Shown here: positions 26,401-37,889 of the stretch, piece by piece
How positions within the stretch are numbered: position 1 is the stretch's first letter
Layout: each line of letters begins with the position of its first letter
Source of the DNA: Adiantum capillus-veneris
Lineage: Eukaryota; Streptophyta; Polypodiopsida; Polypodiales; Pteridaceae
DNA length: 64,000 bases
NCBI GenBank assembly: GCA_014529385.2
Contig: CM043952.1
Coordinates: 52,635,119 to 52,699,118 of the forward strand
Reading direction: 5' to 3'
Notes under the pieces: model-generated
What the model was told of the DNA's origin: nothing
Seen by the model: only the letters and a program-made list of their open reading frames with translations
The model's database searches: none
Program-made: the position numbers and the translations under genes

Positions 26401-27787
26401 ACAAGTAAAGTATTATCCATAAAATTACTATGTCTCGAAGGAAAATCTAACCCTCTCGTATAAGAAGGATTGTTCAGTGATTCTAATCTGTCATCTTGAT
26501 TGTTATGGTACTCTCGGACATTAGCTCTTTTCTCCAAGTTTGTCAATTAAGTAGTGAGTATAAAATGGCCCCGATAAAGAGAACTCGCTTTAGTGGTGCC
26601 CACGACTGCGAGGTGGGAACGAGCAACGTGAATGGGAAAAGAAAAGCTCCCATGGACGAACAAGTACCGGCCATCTCACGGGCTATTGATGAGGAAATGG
26701 AGGAGGTAGGTCACAATTTTATTCAAGTTGTTTAATTTAACATTGCATACAATTAGCTAGGAAAGAACATATCCCTAAACATGTTGGAGAAGTCCGACAG
26801 AAACCTAGGCATTTGAATTCAATTGTATACTAAATTCTAAGTAGGAAAGAATGGTTGATGGATATACTGTTTGCAATAGGAAAGAATGTCTGTTAGGGAA
26901 AATTTAGCTTGGCATGTTCATTCTATTTCCAATGTTGAACTAGACCTGATCCCCCTACTAATCACACAGGGGGCGGCTCGCGATGATTTCGGAGTAGCTA
27001 GAGTTACTAGCTTAGGGCCTTTACCCACGACTTGCTTTTTCTATGCGGTGGGAACACACGTCTTGCTTTCTATGCAGTGGGAATGTCCATGTCGTGCTTT
27101 CTATGCGGTGGACATACCTAGTTGTATGGGCAGCTAGGGGACAACGGGAGGAGTAAACTCGCGCTGGAGGGGGGATGTTGTACCTCCAGAACATTTGAAT
27201 TTTAATGAATAAGTTTGAGTAGAATTTTTACTAGAGTTTCTGTCTTGGTGACGCTTTGCAATACTGGTTGAAGAGCTGTCTTAACGAACATTGTGATTCG
27301 GAATCTAATCAAGGAATTTTTATGTTGAACAACCATTGTGGTAGTAATTAGGACACAAAAGGAAGTGTGAATGTGGGGGTGGAAAGTGGGGGCTTGGCTC
27401 AGGTTTCCAATGCCTATGAGAAGGGTGGTGTCGATTGGTCGGGAACTCTCTGTCCCCATAGTGTTTAAATCGACACTAGTATTACTCATTGCCCCTAGAG
27501 CGGTGAAGTCTCAAGTGTACGTGCCTCTGAAACATGGGGAAAAAGGCACTCACGATTTCTCTTCTCTTGGAAGGTGGCTCTTAGGATCGCTAGATAAGTT
27601 AAATGCCCTTCCCCTGCGAGGTGGAGCTAGATCGCATTGCTAGTAGTCTCGAACTCGACTCACTTTGTGATGAGAGATCGTCCGCTAGATGAACCGTGAA
27701 CCACTTTGCTTGCTCCCGTTATAGATCTACTGGCCACCAGGTTTACCATCAAATCCGTCGTTGAGACGGCGGGGTGGGGACCTCACA
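23458..27787 (+). repeat. 3' LTR of element 2, split by a solo LTR
   Basis: Matches 15525-18357 outside the insertion 24127-25717. A G-rich polypurine tract (GTTGGGGAGGT) precedes it. Without the insert it is about 2.73 kb. Confidence 0.88.
24127..25717. mobile_element. Solo LTR of a different LTR retrotransposon
   Basis: 1591-bp segment starting TGTCATAATAATC and ending AAATGTTACA, so its tips are the TGT..ACA inverted ends of an LTR. It is flanked by an exact 5-bp duplication GTGCT (24122-24126 and 25718-25722) and interrupts the 3' LTR of element 2. It contains short (CA)n tracts but no coding domain, primer-binding site or polypurine tract inside, as expected for the product of LTR-LTR recombination. 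Confidence 0.85.
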
Positions 27788-27915
27788 CTCCCAATCACCC
27801 ACTATATAGACTAAGCTCCTAGCCCCTTTGCCCTAGTTGGATTCCCTTTCCACATTGCCTAGTCCGGCCCTTGGCCGCCAGTCCAAGACTGTTTGGCCTT
27901 GCCCTTGTCCAAACA
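27788..27915 (-). repeat. 3' LTR of the minus-strand element, major part
   Basis: On the minus strand this begins TGTTTGGACAAGGGCAAGG at 27915; the rest of the LTR is 15524-15484 beyond the inserted chromovirus. It matches the 5' LTR at 30199-30038, sharing for example GACAAGGGCAAGG and CTAGTCCGGCCC (plus sense). A purine-rich tract precedes it (complement of 27916-27932). Confidence 0.8.
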
Positions 27916-28239
27916 TTACTCCCTCCTTAAGGAAGAGTTTTTGTCCTTGAAAACAAAAGTGGGAAACTTCTTCTTAAGAACACTAATGTTTTCCCAAGTG
28001 GCACCTTCGTCGGGTTGATATTTCTACTTGATTAAAGCTTGTCGACGTATAGGATGACATGTATGTTAATCATGATAGTCAAGAATTTGTTTAGGTTCAT
28101 GTGGTAATGTAGGAGGCTCAACAAAGTCGACCAGAATAATCTGTTGATCAATGAAGTTGTCATCCCCATGTAATCGCTTACGTAAATGGCTTACATGAAA
28201 TACAGGATGAATACGAGAATGTGTAGGTAGCGATAATTT

Positions 28240-29650
28240 TTAGGCACGATCACCCACTCGCTTGAGTAATTTGAAAGGCCCACAATATCGTGGAGATAAT
28301 TTAGGTGTTGGCCCAATTTTTAGACTTTCTGATTTTGAGACTTTTTGAATGCTCTGGCACACATAAAAATACTTCCTCCCCTTTCTCAAAGGTAACTTGC
28401 CGACGTTTCTCATCAGCGTACTTCTTATACGGATCTTGGGCTTGTCGGACATTCTGACAAGTGAGTTTCAAAATATCCATGTGGTCTTGGAGAAAATCTT
28501 GAACCTGTTGGAGATTTTTGGTTGCCAACCCCACCGTGATAGGTGACCTAGGTTGAAAACCATACATGAGCATGAAAGGACTAAATCGAGTCGTGACATG
28601 CTTAGCACTATTGTAGTCAAACTCGAGAATAGGTAAATAGTCTTCCCAATCTGACTATTTATTGCTAATGTATGCGCATAGCATATCCTCTAGCACTTGG
28701 TTAACTCGTTCAGTTTGACCATCCGTTTTTGGATGATCGGTTGTACTGAGGTTTTGCTGTGTACCCAACCGTTTAAACATAGCCCTCCATAAATGACTGC
28801 TAAACTTGGGATCACGATCACTGACAATGGCACTTGGAAAACCGTACAACTTGTATAGGTTGTCCACAAATAACTTGGCTAATTTTGGAGTCTTAGTCAT
28901 TGATTTGGTTGGAATAAACTTACATAGTTTAGTCAACCGGTCTACGACCACCCAAACCGAGTCATGACTTCGTACAGTGGTTGGTAAACCCACAATAAAA
29001 TCCATAGAGATACTTTTCCATTTACCATTGGGAATCTTCAAAGGATGTAAGAGTCCTCCTGCTTTCAGGCGCTCTGCTTTGTTAACTTGACATTTTTGGC
29101 AATGCAAGACATAATGTTGAACCAAACCATGTAAACCTGGCTAGTGAAACTGTAATCATACGAGAGCATAAGTCTTTCTAATACCCGAGTGCCGTGCACT
29201 TGGACTATCATGACATTCATGAAGAATTTGGCGCCGAATGTCTGTGTCCGTCGGTACACAAACTCTCCCCTTATAGAATAGGTACCCATTGTCGATGGTG
29301 AAATGCTTCCATCGCTGTAGTTCATCACTCGACAGAGGAGAACTATGTGTGGAGGTTAACGCTACACTACCATCATTGGGGTGAGAAGGATCGCTCATTC
29401 ATAAATGGATCCACACTTTGCTTATATTTTCCCTTTAGAGAATCCAAAAATTCACTACGAAGTTTCGTGAACAAGAGAGAATTGATCTCTGAGGAAGGTG
29501 CCACTTTGCTGATTTTTTGCAGTTTAATCTTGGGAGCGGCAAACAGATTCCCTTGCGGAATGCCTTTGTCCTGTTTGCACCTTTGAATGAGTGCGACGGC
29601 GTACTTGCAGGGTATTCCTTGCATGTCCCGTGGGCATGCCCCCATAACCA
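28240..29650 (-). pseudogene. pol: RNase H end, integrase and C-terminal region of the minus-strand gypsy element
   Basis: Minus-strand frames in order: a linker from RNase H to integrase (29650-29373), an integrase zinc-binding region with HECHDSP and HCQKCQ (29398-29087), the catalytic core with Asp in ISMDFIVGLP, Asp in VSDRDPKF and Glu in TERVNQVLED (29125-28655), then the region with LSPRYCGPFKLLKRVG (28330-28240). Frameshifts and stops separate the pieces. Gag, protease and RT are absent, so this is a deleted copy of a second gypsy lineage, distinct from element 2. Confidence 0.85.
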
Positions 29651-30023
29651 AAAAAAATCATCCATCTTTGGACCTTAGGACAAGACATGTGAAAAAGGGT
29701 GCCTGGTTATGGTGATGGCGATGCAGGCCGCTACAGGCTCGTCGATTATGATAGTGGCACCCCTTGTGGTGCTCCATCGGGGTCGCTCACAAAACAAGTT
29801 GTGTTGCCTACTGTAGTGCGCTCCGAATGAGCCCACTAGCGCTCGCAAGGGTGGAGGTCGAGTGCTGATCCCTCCTTCGACCAAGCCCCGCTGCACACGA
29901 ACACTTGGTGCATATTCCTGTCACCTAGCAAGCGGCCATGCCTGCCTCCCACTCCCTTTGCATGTGCATGATTAACCCAAAAGAAGTGGTCCACGACCCA
30001 CCCCTCTTGCGTACAATAACCTT

Positions 30024-30037
30024 GCTCTTGATACCAA
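30024..30037 (-). other. Primer-binding site of the minus-strand element
   Basis: On the minus strand, TTGGTATCAAGAGC directly follows the 5' LTR, similar to the tRNA-Met type sites of the other elements but with one extra A. Confidence 0.65.
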
Positions 30038-30199
30038 TGTGAAGACAAGGGAAGACTAGCGCCTGGAATCCACCTCCTAACCACCCACTATATAGGCTAA
30101 GCTCCTAGCCCCTTTGCCCTAGTTGGATTCCCTTTCCACATTGCCTAGTCCGGCCCTTGGCCCAGTCCAAGACTCTCTAGCCTTGCCCTTGTCCTGACA
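30038..30199 (-). repeat. 5' LTR of the minus-strand element
   Basis: 162-bp LTR with TG..CA ends (TGTGAAGACAAGG ... CTTGTCCTGACA in plus orientation), very short for a gypsy LTR. It matches the split copy at 15484-15524 plus 27788-27915. Confidence 0.8.
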
Positions 30200-31980
30200 C
30201 AATAAGTCTTGTTCCAATGTATTCAAGTACTTTGGTTAGTGAAAAGTCAAAACTATGTCCAAAACCGTGACAGTTTTCTCACAATCCTCTTAAATTGTCA
30301 GTTTTAGACACCCCTAACTTTCGGATGAATTTTGAGACCTTAACACTAGGTTGGTAATGGGACACTTTTATGTCCTCTTAAGTGACCATTTTCCTTGAAT
30401 TATATCAAGAGTTTCAAAATGGATTTTGAGGTTCTATCTATCTAGAAAGTTGTCTCATGAGCTGAAAAAAACTTGACAGTTTTTTGGAATATCAATTCCA
30501 TCTTTAACCTTGTCCTTGCACAACATTTGACAACCTTAACTGTGTGAAAAAACGGGTCCTTTTTTTGGCTTTTTTCAACTTTTTACAACTAAACCACTCT
30601 AGAATTCATGTTTGTGAGGTCTATAATGCTAGAGAACTATCTTTAGTAGTCCTCAACATGTCTTGATGCTTCTACGGATAAATAAATGTTAAAATTGTAA
30701 GTTATGACCAAATTACAAAAATTGTCAAATCCTGTTTTTTAGCCAATTTTAGCTCTTCTATGATTTTTTTGGTGGCTTTCATGATATTCAAATGCAGTTT
30801 TGATTTTCTATGTCGCATATTGTAACATAAAGCTAATATTCTCTGAGTTTTGGGGCACCTAATACCCTATTTTGCATAGTACACAACGATGGTTGATTTT
30901 TTAAATTATAGAAGAAAACAAAACATTCTAGTATATCAAGGATATCTTTTTCAATATTTCTAGTTTCTTGTGACAACTATATGCATTTTGTAGGTAGTAA
31001 CCATATCTAGTCATAAGGATCAAATTTGGCTAGATATTGAATAGTTTCTATGGGATTCTACAACTCATAATGTTGAGCCCAGTTTTTTCATGTTTGCTGT
31101 ATTTAGCACTTCATCTTTGTCCCCAAGATTCCCCTTGGTAAGAGATGTATTATTCTTTTGACATGCTCCATGGATCCTTATGAACCTAAAGGACAATAGG
31201 GAACTAAGAAAACATGCATATATTATTTGTATTGAGCGTGGCTATAGAAACTTTGATGATAGGTTTGCAAATTGGTAAAAATTCAACTTTTTTGTACCTA
31301 TTTCTTTTGGCAAAACAAAAAATAGTGAGTGAGAAGCACTCATATGTTCTGATCACCAACCCATTGAAGTTAACTAGGGAATTTATCTCAAGTCCTACAA
31401 AAATCCCTAATCTTATTTTTATGCAACAAAACATAAGAAATGACTGTTTTGATGAAAATGTACTAGTCCATCAACTTTGGAGGCTTGGTGTGACCAAAAG
31501 ATGAGAAATTTTACAAGTTTCTTAGTTTTTCCATGTGTAGTAGGCCTTGAACTATAACCTCATGAAAGGATTTTACAAAATGAGTGGATCTACTATGGTT
31601 TTGGAGGTTTTTTTCAAAACCCTGAAAGGACACTTTTATGTCCTGTTAGGTTACCAACCTAGTGCTAAACAATGTTTTCCTAGACACTAACCATTGATGT
31701 GTATGGACTACACTAAATATTGTAGAGCTACTTCGGAGCTTTGTTCTGATAATAAATTTTTTTGAATCCGATATCGGTAGCTCAAGTTATGGCCAAAACA
31801 GTTTTCTATTGCATTCAATTTTCCTATAGGGCAATTCTGGCAATTTCAGAGTGTCAATACTAGATGCATTCTTGGGCCTAGTTACAAATGTCCAAATTTT
31901 TTTTTGGAATGATATCTGGGCTTCTAGGGTCAAAAGGAAGCCCTTTGACTGGTCAAAGTTACTTGTTGGCCTCAGTCTAT
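30200..31980. other. AT-rich non-coding sequence with repeated and inverted short motifs
   Basis: No gene recognised. GGACACTTTTATGTCC occurs at 30360 and 31628 in the same orientation, while CACTAGGTTGGTAA (30344-30357) recurs inverted at 31650-31663. Style and position suggest non-coding sequence of a retroelement continuous with the dyad array that follows. Confidence 0.4.
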
Positions 31981-31985
31981 GCTCG

Positions 31986-33816
31986 AGACTTCATACGCGT
32001 ATGATGTCTCTTGACTCGGAATTTCTCCAAACTTTCATTGTAGACTCTAGTTGGTGTACTCTAACCACTTGAGGTCTCATTTTGTGATTCTGACACTTTT
32101 AGACGGGTCTATCACTCATTTTTTTGTTAGGTTGCTTGCAACTTTCCTGAGAGGTTAGCTAAGCCAAAAGTGATCCAAATTGAATAAAACATGGTTGCTA
32201 GGTTTATTTTGTGATGGAAAACACTTTTGTGAGCTCAAATATGTACTTTTTTACCTCTAATTTGGCACTTGATACATCATACACGTATGATGTCTTTTAT
32301 GCCAGAATGAAGTAAGTTTTATTCCACGAACTCTTTATCACTCAAGCAACTCTTAGCAACTTTCAGAATCCAATTTGAACAATTTTTGTGCAAGTTATGA
32401 TCAATTTAAACATGAATATTGCCCAATTTTTGTCTCTTGGTACTTTTAGCCCAAATGTAATGAAAATTTGGCTAGGGACTTCTTTTATGCCTTAGGACAC
32501 TATGGTATACTCAAATGTCTGATTTGACCTAGATCTTGCCTCTAAGACATCATACCTGTATGATGTCTTTCTGCTCAAATTTCACTTCTGCTTCTACCGG
32601 AGGTACTCCTTGATGCATACAAAAAGAATATGTGATCACATCAAATTTTGGATGTCAAAATTGCTCAAAATCACTACTTTTTTACCTTTACCTTCTTGGA
32701 TCTACAAAAATCTCTTTAAATGCAAAAGTATGTGGCCAAATGAGTTGAAATTTGGCAAACAAGCTTAACACATCATTTTCAAACCTCCTATGTGATCAAA
32801 AGTGAAAATGGATCTTCAGATTTGGACTTGAGACATCATACACGTATGATATCTATGTGCTCAAATTGGATGAAACTTGGTCTAGAGGCTTGTTTTGTGG
32901 TGCTAAACACAATTTTGGTCTTTAAAACTGTCCTTTAGACCGCATACATATTTGATGTCTAGCTAGTCAGAATGAGATGAAACTCACTCCAGAGGTTCCT
33001 CACTACACTAGAAACTAACAACAACTTTCAAAATTCAGATCCAACTCTTTTGCTCTAGATATGCTCACTTCAAGCATTCAATTCGCCTAAATCTGTCTTA
33101 TGGACTTTACAAGCCCAAAAATGCTTCGAATTCAATGGAATTTAGCCTATCTTTCTAAACGCTCTAGATCACAAGGGTGCACTCAAATGTAACTTTTTAC
33201 CTCAGATCTGGCCTTTGGGACATCATACATATATGATGTCTAGGTGGTCAAAATGGAATTCTGTTTCTAACCAAGTGACCCCTTGATGTGTACAACAAGA
33301 ATATGTGCTCATATCAATTTTTGGACATCAAAAATTGCACAAAATTATCACTCTTTACAAGGAAATCCCCCAAAAGAGTAGAACCCCCTCAAAAATCAAT
33401 CTATATGCCCAAATGAAATGAAATTTGGTGTATGTGCTCAACACAACCTGCAAAAGATGGGTAGAATTTTCCATTTTTGCTACCAGAATTGCCCTTCCGA
33501 CATCATATGTGTATGATGTCTGTAAATGAGTTATTGATCAGAATCCATTCACAGGCATCCCCACGTCTTTAGTATTGGTTTTCAAGCTCTTCTACAATTT
33601 TCATGCAAAAATAGGCTCAGAATCACAACCTTTCTCTCTTTTTTTTTTTTTTTTAGACACTCCATCTTTTGCCTTTTGGGTGTCAAGAGTTGGTCAAAAC
33701 TTTACTCTCAATATGTACTTAGGGGAAAAACCCCCCTTCTAAACACTGTGATGTAGTCAAAATTTTCAAATTTTGTCTCTAGATGCCTCTTGAGACATCA
33801 TATGAGTATGATGTCC
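31986..33816. repeat. Periodic dyad array, right locus (eight copies)
   Basis: 24-bp dyads start at 31986, 32272, 32545, 32831, 32937, 33218, 33498 and 33793, i.e. spaced 286, 273, 286, 106, 281, 280 and 295 bp. The consensus is arm AGACATCATAC, two variable bases, arm GTATGATGTCT; the copy at 32545 is perfect, others have one or more changes, and 32937 is the most degenerate. Sequence between copies is largely diverged but recurrently contains AATGAAATTTGG-like phrases in plus orientation, as at the left locus. Confidence 0.85.
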
Positions 33817-35480
33817 AAGTTTCATAAAAGTCAAATTTTCCATATATAACTCTTGCACATGCCATCCACGTGCCCTCTTAGATGCTCAACACCAACCAGT
33901 CATGTAAAAATGTCAACAAAAATATGTTTATTTCATGTTTTCTCTTAAAAGAAGACTGTTTAGAGATCATGAATACAAACAAGCACTTCAACAAATAATT
34001 CAATGATGAATAGCTCTAGATCAAAATCAAATCACTCACCTGAAGCTACTCCTACACATCATATGGGGTTCTACATTATGAGTAGAAAAATGATTCAATG
34101 GCACACACAAACTAGAAAACACTTTTACCACCTCACAAACCACTCAACCACCCAAAACTATTGTAATCTTCAACTAATACTACAAATCCTAGCTAAATTT
34201 ATCTAGTCGCAAACCCTTCGCAAGACACATGCTTGCTAGCTATCCACTTGATCTTGAAATAACCTCTTTTGGATCCACTTAAGAAAAGTATTTTCTTTAG
34301 TCAAAACTAAAGCAATAAACCATCACATGAGTGTTAATAGGATTACCTACTCAAGTCCTTGTGTCCTCGGCAATGGCGTCAATGTTGCGGGAGAGAATCA
34401 TCCCACCTATAAAATGCATGCATCACAACGTAGATCAACATAATTTCAATCAAGAACATAGATGACACGATAGACGCACGGAGGTAATCTCTTTAGCTTG
34501 TCAGGCTGAGACCATCCCACACATACAACACTTTAGAAGGCCAACTAAACCACAATATAGAATCTCATTGCTCTCAACTACACCAGCCAACCCACATGCA
34601 CACAATCAAAAGGAAACTCACCAAATCATACCAAAATCATATGAAACATAAGGAACATTATCCCCTTACTAGGATACATCGGGGATTTTACAACTGCAAG
34701 CTTTTGTTTTCGAGCTTTTGGAATTGAAACATTTTTTTCAAGCTTTTTAATGCTCATATTATACTAATGATATCTTCATATATTAGTGTGGCATGAAAAA
34801 AGTCATCACTAGATTGTAAAATTATTCAATCACCAAACAATCAAATGTAACATGCATGCATGGCTTTTCTTGTGGCACATCTCTTATTGGCCTCAAATAT
34901 AACTTCAAAAAAAGAACCATTTCTATTAAGTTTTGATTGAGCTTTATATTCTAAAGAATAGAAAACAACATACTTTAGAGATCACTTTTATCTTGTGTGT
35001 ATTTCGAGTGAATATCATGCTTATTATTTTTTTCAAAAAGAGGGGATATTAGTCAATTGTTGAGAGTTTGATGTCATAGGGGAAGGGCGGTCACGAATGA
35101 AGAGAGAGGAGAGACCTTGCACAGAGTGGAGGTATGAGGGCCAAGATGGAAGTGTCCATTATGAAAATAAAGCCTTGAATTAATCTTATTCTTTTATGTA
35201 TGATTAAAGATCAAATAATGAATCTTTTTGTGAATTACAAGGTGTAAAATGCACATCACATGTTCCAAAGGGATATTATGAATGCACAAAAATGTGTCAA
35301 AAGCAGAAGCTACTAGCTACGACATTTGGGAGTTTGACATGAAGCATTGCTCTTGTTGTACTTTTTCGAAAGATGAATTTCATGAGCAACTTGTTTTAGA
35401 GATGGTCATATGGTATGGAAAGAGGCTACTACAGATTGAGGGAAAATGGGTTGTTTCCTCCAAAGGCTCCTAGTCTTATA
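33817..35480. other. AT-rich stretch, nothing recognised
   Basis: No coding domain or RNA gene was recognised. A short open frame at 35282-35473 (63 codons) has several Cys residues but no known motif. The text around 34370-34440 may be retroelement debris, which cannot be shown. Confidence 0.4.
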
Positions 35481-35489
35481 TGCTCTAGA

Positions 35490-35845
35490 AATCAAAGGAG
35501 AGCAAAAGCAAAAACAATATTCAGATATTTAGAAGCAGCATGTCCATATTTGGTGTACAAATTAGGGAGGAGGTAGAGTGATGTAAAGTTTGAATTTATA
35601 CTATTATATGTTGTCTGCCTTAAACAATTCTTAAACCAATAATGATGAGATGTCTTAGAGGCATAGGGAGAGAAAAATAAAAAGTAATATTCAAATATCT
35701 AGAAACATCATGTCAATAATTGGTGTACAAATTAGGGAGGAGGCCATGTGATGTAAGGTTTTAATTTTATACTATTATGTGTTGTCTACCATAAAAACAT
35801 TTTATAGCAATCATGATGAGGTGTCTCAGAGCCATAGGTAGCTAT
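35490..35845. repeat. Tandem duplication with 170-bp period
   Basis: Two copies of about 170 bp, recognisable by TGGTGTACAAATTAGGGAGG at 35551 and 35721, with extended flanking similarity (ATATTCAGATATTTAGAA / ATATTCAAATATCTAGAA upstream). Function not apparent. Confidence 0.75.
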
Positions 35846-35939
35846 ACATAAGAGCTACTTGGATGTGATGTAGTGCGGGGCAGTTTTGTGAGTTGATATA
35901 CATGCCAATTTCCATGCCCTTGGCAAAACACCTAAATCT

Positions 35940-36545
35940 TTTGGTGACAAAAATGTAATCTTTTGGAATGCAATTCTAATACGATGTGCCCAAATGAGCC
36001 TGAATCAATGCTTTAATGTGTTTAGAATGAATGCACCAAAAAGGAGTCTCCTTGAATAGGTTTTTGCCAGCTACCTAAAGGCATGTAGTGATGTAGAAGA
36101 TATTGACTTGGGGGAACAATTAGTTCATGAATAGATTTCAGACAAGGATTCCTAGGAAAAATTTACTACACTTGGCAACATGATATGTATACAAGATGTG
36201 GTGCTCTAATAAAAGCTCAATAACTATTTGAGGTGCTACCCAATTGCGATGTGGTCCCTTGGTATGCAGTGATTGGGGTGTGCCCAGCATGGCAAAGATC
36301 AAGATGCTTTGAATTGCTATGTGTGGATGCATTAAAACTCAAATCAGCTTATGTAGTCATTCATGTGTCACTTCTAAAATCTTGTTTTAGCATTCAACCA
36401 CTTGAAAAAGAGAGAAAATATATGATGATATCACAAAACAAGATCTGTTGAAGGAGGGAACTCTATTTTTCTGGAATGCTTTAGTGGATATGTATGCCAA
36501 ATGAGGTGGTCTAGTAAAGACAACACAAGTCCTTGATGATGATTT
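35940..36545 (+). pseudogene. Decayed PPR gene fragment (plus strand)
   Basis: Reading across frames gives PPR-like phrases: FWNAILIRCAQ, FASYLKAC, an RCGALIKAQ analogue, CDVVPWYAVI, and near 36474 WNALVDMYAK followed by a stop. These match plant PPR motif phrases (WN.LI..Y, LF..M, D.V.W). Stops and frameshifts are too many for function. PPR proteins bind organellar RNA. The fragment ends where a (GA)n array begins. Confidence 0.6.
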
Positions 36546-36550
36546 GCCTG

Positions 36551-36552
<2 letters not shown>

Positions 36553-36616
<64 letters not shown>
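36553..36616. repeat. (GA)n microsatellite
   Basis: Uninterrupted GA dinucleotides followed by purine-rich degenerate repeats to about 36650. Separates two inward-facing PPR fragments. Confidence 0.95.
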
Positions 36617-36619
<3 letters not shown>

Positions 36620-36778
36620 GGGGAGAGAGAGAGAGGAGGGGGAGAGGGAGAAATGAAATGTTATATTAAAAGTCTTCAAAAGTCCAAAATGACCTGTGAG
36701 AACAAACTAATACAATGTGAGTGTATCTAGTCCAATGTCTAGGTACAAAAATAAAAATGAAGTGAAAGACTTAAATTA

Positions 36779-37500
36779 TCAGATCATCATCAATGCTTGA
36801 GAATGCCTAGCATCGGGCATCATGATCTTGAAATTAAGAACATCTGGGTGCTCCATTTTTGTGAGCTCTATCTGGGGACATCCACACTTGTTGTACATGT
36901 TTATTAACGCATTTTCAAGAATAGTGTATGGTTTTCTAATGTTGTAAAGAATCTGGGAGTGAATTACCTTGCCTTCTGTTAATGCTGTCTCATTGGCACA
37001 TGCCGTAAGGACATTCACATACACCCCATTACCTGCATGCACATCTTCCTTCTGCATTTGATGAAACAATTGAAGAGCAACCTCATTTTGTTTCAGTTTA
37101 GCACTGGCTGAGATAATGGTCATGATATTGCATCATATTGTACTATGCTGCTGAAAACAAAGAGTGCCTCCTCCTGATTACTTCAGTTGTGATACATGTT
37201 CAAAAAAGAGGTTGCAACACTTCTATCAGATCTATAATCGCTTTTAATGATGCATGCATGCACGAACTTGACAACTGCAATTAGAGTGCCTTCCACTACA
37301 CACGCATCAAGTATCTCTATGCATGTAATTTCATCCAAAATTACTGCTTCTTGCACCATCTGGCCCCAAATTTGAAGCACCTCCTTGGTATCTCCATGAT
37401 CTGATCAAGCCTTCATAAATCCATTGAAGACATCAACATATTAAGTGAGAGTCCCATGAAATACACATTAAAACTCATCTATGTAATGACGAGCGCAAAG
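36779..37500 (-). pseudogene. Decayed PPR gene fragment (minus strand)
   Basis: Minus-strand frames 37380-37183 and 37123-36779 read as consecutive PPR units: VLQIWGQMVQEAVILDEITC, SVATSFLNMYHN, then VALQLFHQMQKEDVHAGNG, VLTACANETALTEGKVIHSQI and LENALINMYNKCG. A stop after MYHN and the gap at 37124-37182 break the frame. The order of phrases (LF.QM, V..L.AC, G..IHS.I, N.LI.MY.KCG) is that of plant PLS/P-type PPR proteins. Confidence 0.7.
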
Positions 37501-37658
37501 CATAAAATGGACCCCGACGGCCTCAACACTAGGGCCTTGCACACGGAGATAGTCACGGGGAATGAAAGAGGGGCACCACCTAGCTTTGAGCGGCTAGGAT
37601 GTGGACAACGGTGATTTAAAATAACACAAATATTGCACATTGTAGAGGGGGGGGGGGG

Positions 37659-37770
<112 letters not shown>

Positions 37771-37889
37771 ATGAAAACCCCTCGGGATGTGAGAGAAAAC
37801 TTGATTCAAGGAGATATTTATAGAAACCTTAGTTCCGACGAGATGGTGATTGTGGTGGTAGAGAGAGGGATAGAGAGATAGAGAGAGAT

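Larger units (their letters stand above)
15525..27787 (+). mobile_element. Ty3/gypsy chromovirus (element 2), full structure but decayed
   Basis: LTRs 15525-18357 and 23458-27787 begin TGTAAGGTCTCTGACC and end ACCTCACA; the target duplication CTCCC is exact (15520-15524 and 27788-27792). Interior order is primer-binding site, a foreign-looking leader ORF, gag with CCHC knuckle, protease, reverse transcriptase, RNase H, integrase and a chromodomain-like tail. That gene order with a C-terminal chromodomain defines the chromovirus branch of Ty3/gypsy. Frame breaks in gag, protease and RNase H mean this copy cannot act alone. It sits inside the 3' LTR of the minus-strand element at 15484-30199 and is itself split by a solo LTR. 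Confidence 0.92.
15484..30199 (-). mobile_element. Minus-strand Ty3/gypsy element with short LTRs, host to a nested chromovirus
   Basis: Reading on the minus strand: 5' LTR 30199-30038, primer-binding site 30037-30024 (TTGGTATCAAGAGC), pol remnant 29650-28240, a purine-rich tract, then a 3' LTR starting at 27915. That 3' LTR is cut after 27788 by the element 15525-27787 and finishes at 15524-15484. Flanks CAAGA (15479-15483) and CAATA (30200-30204) fit a 5-bp target duplication with one change. With the insertion removed the element is only about 2.45 kb, so gag and most of pol are missing. Confidence 0.8.

Noticed and set aside
29347-30084. Plus and minus open frames around the minus-strand element's 5' region as independent genes
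   Set aside because: They fall between its primer-binding site and pol remnant, overlap each other and show no known domain.
31986-33816. Regularly spaced palindromes read as a CRISPR-like array
   Set aside because: Period is ~280 bp, the repeats drift, the context is a plant retroelement and no cas gene exists; it is not CRISPR.
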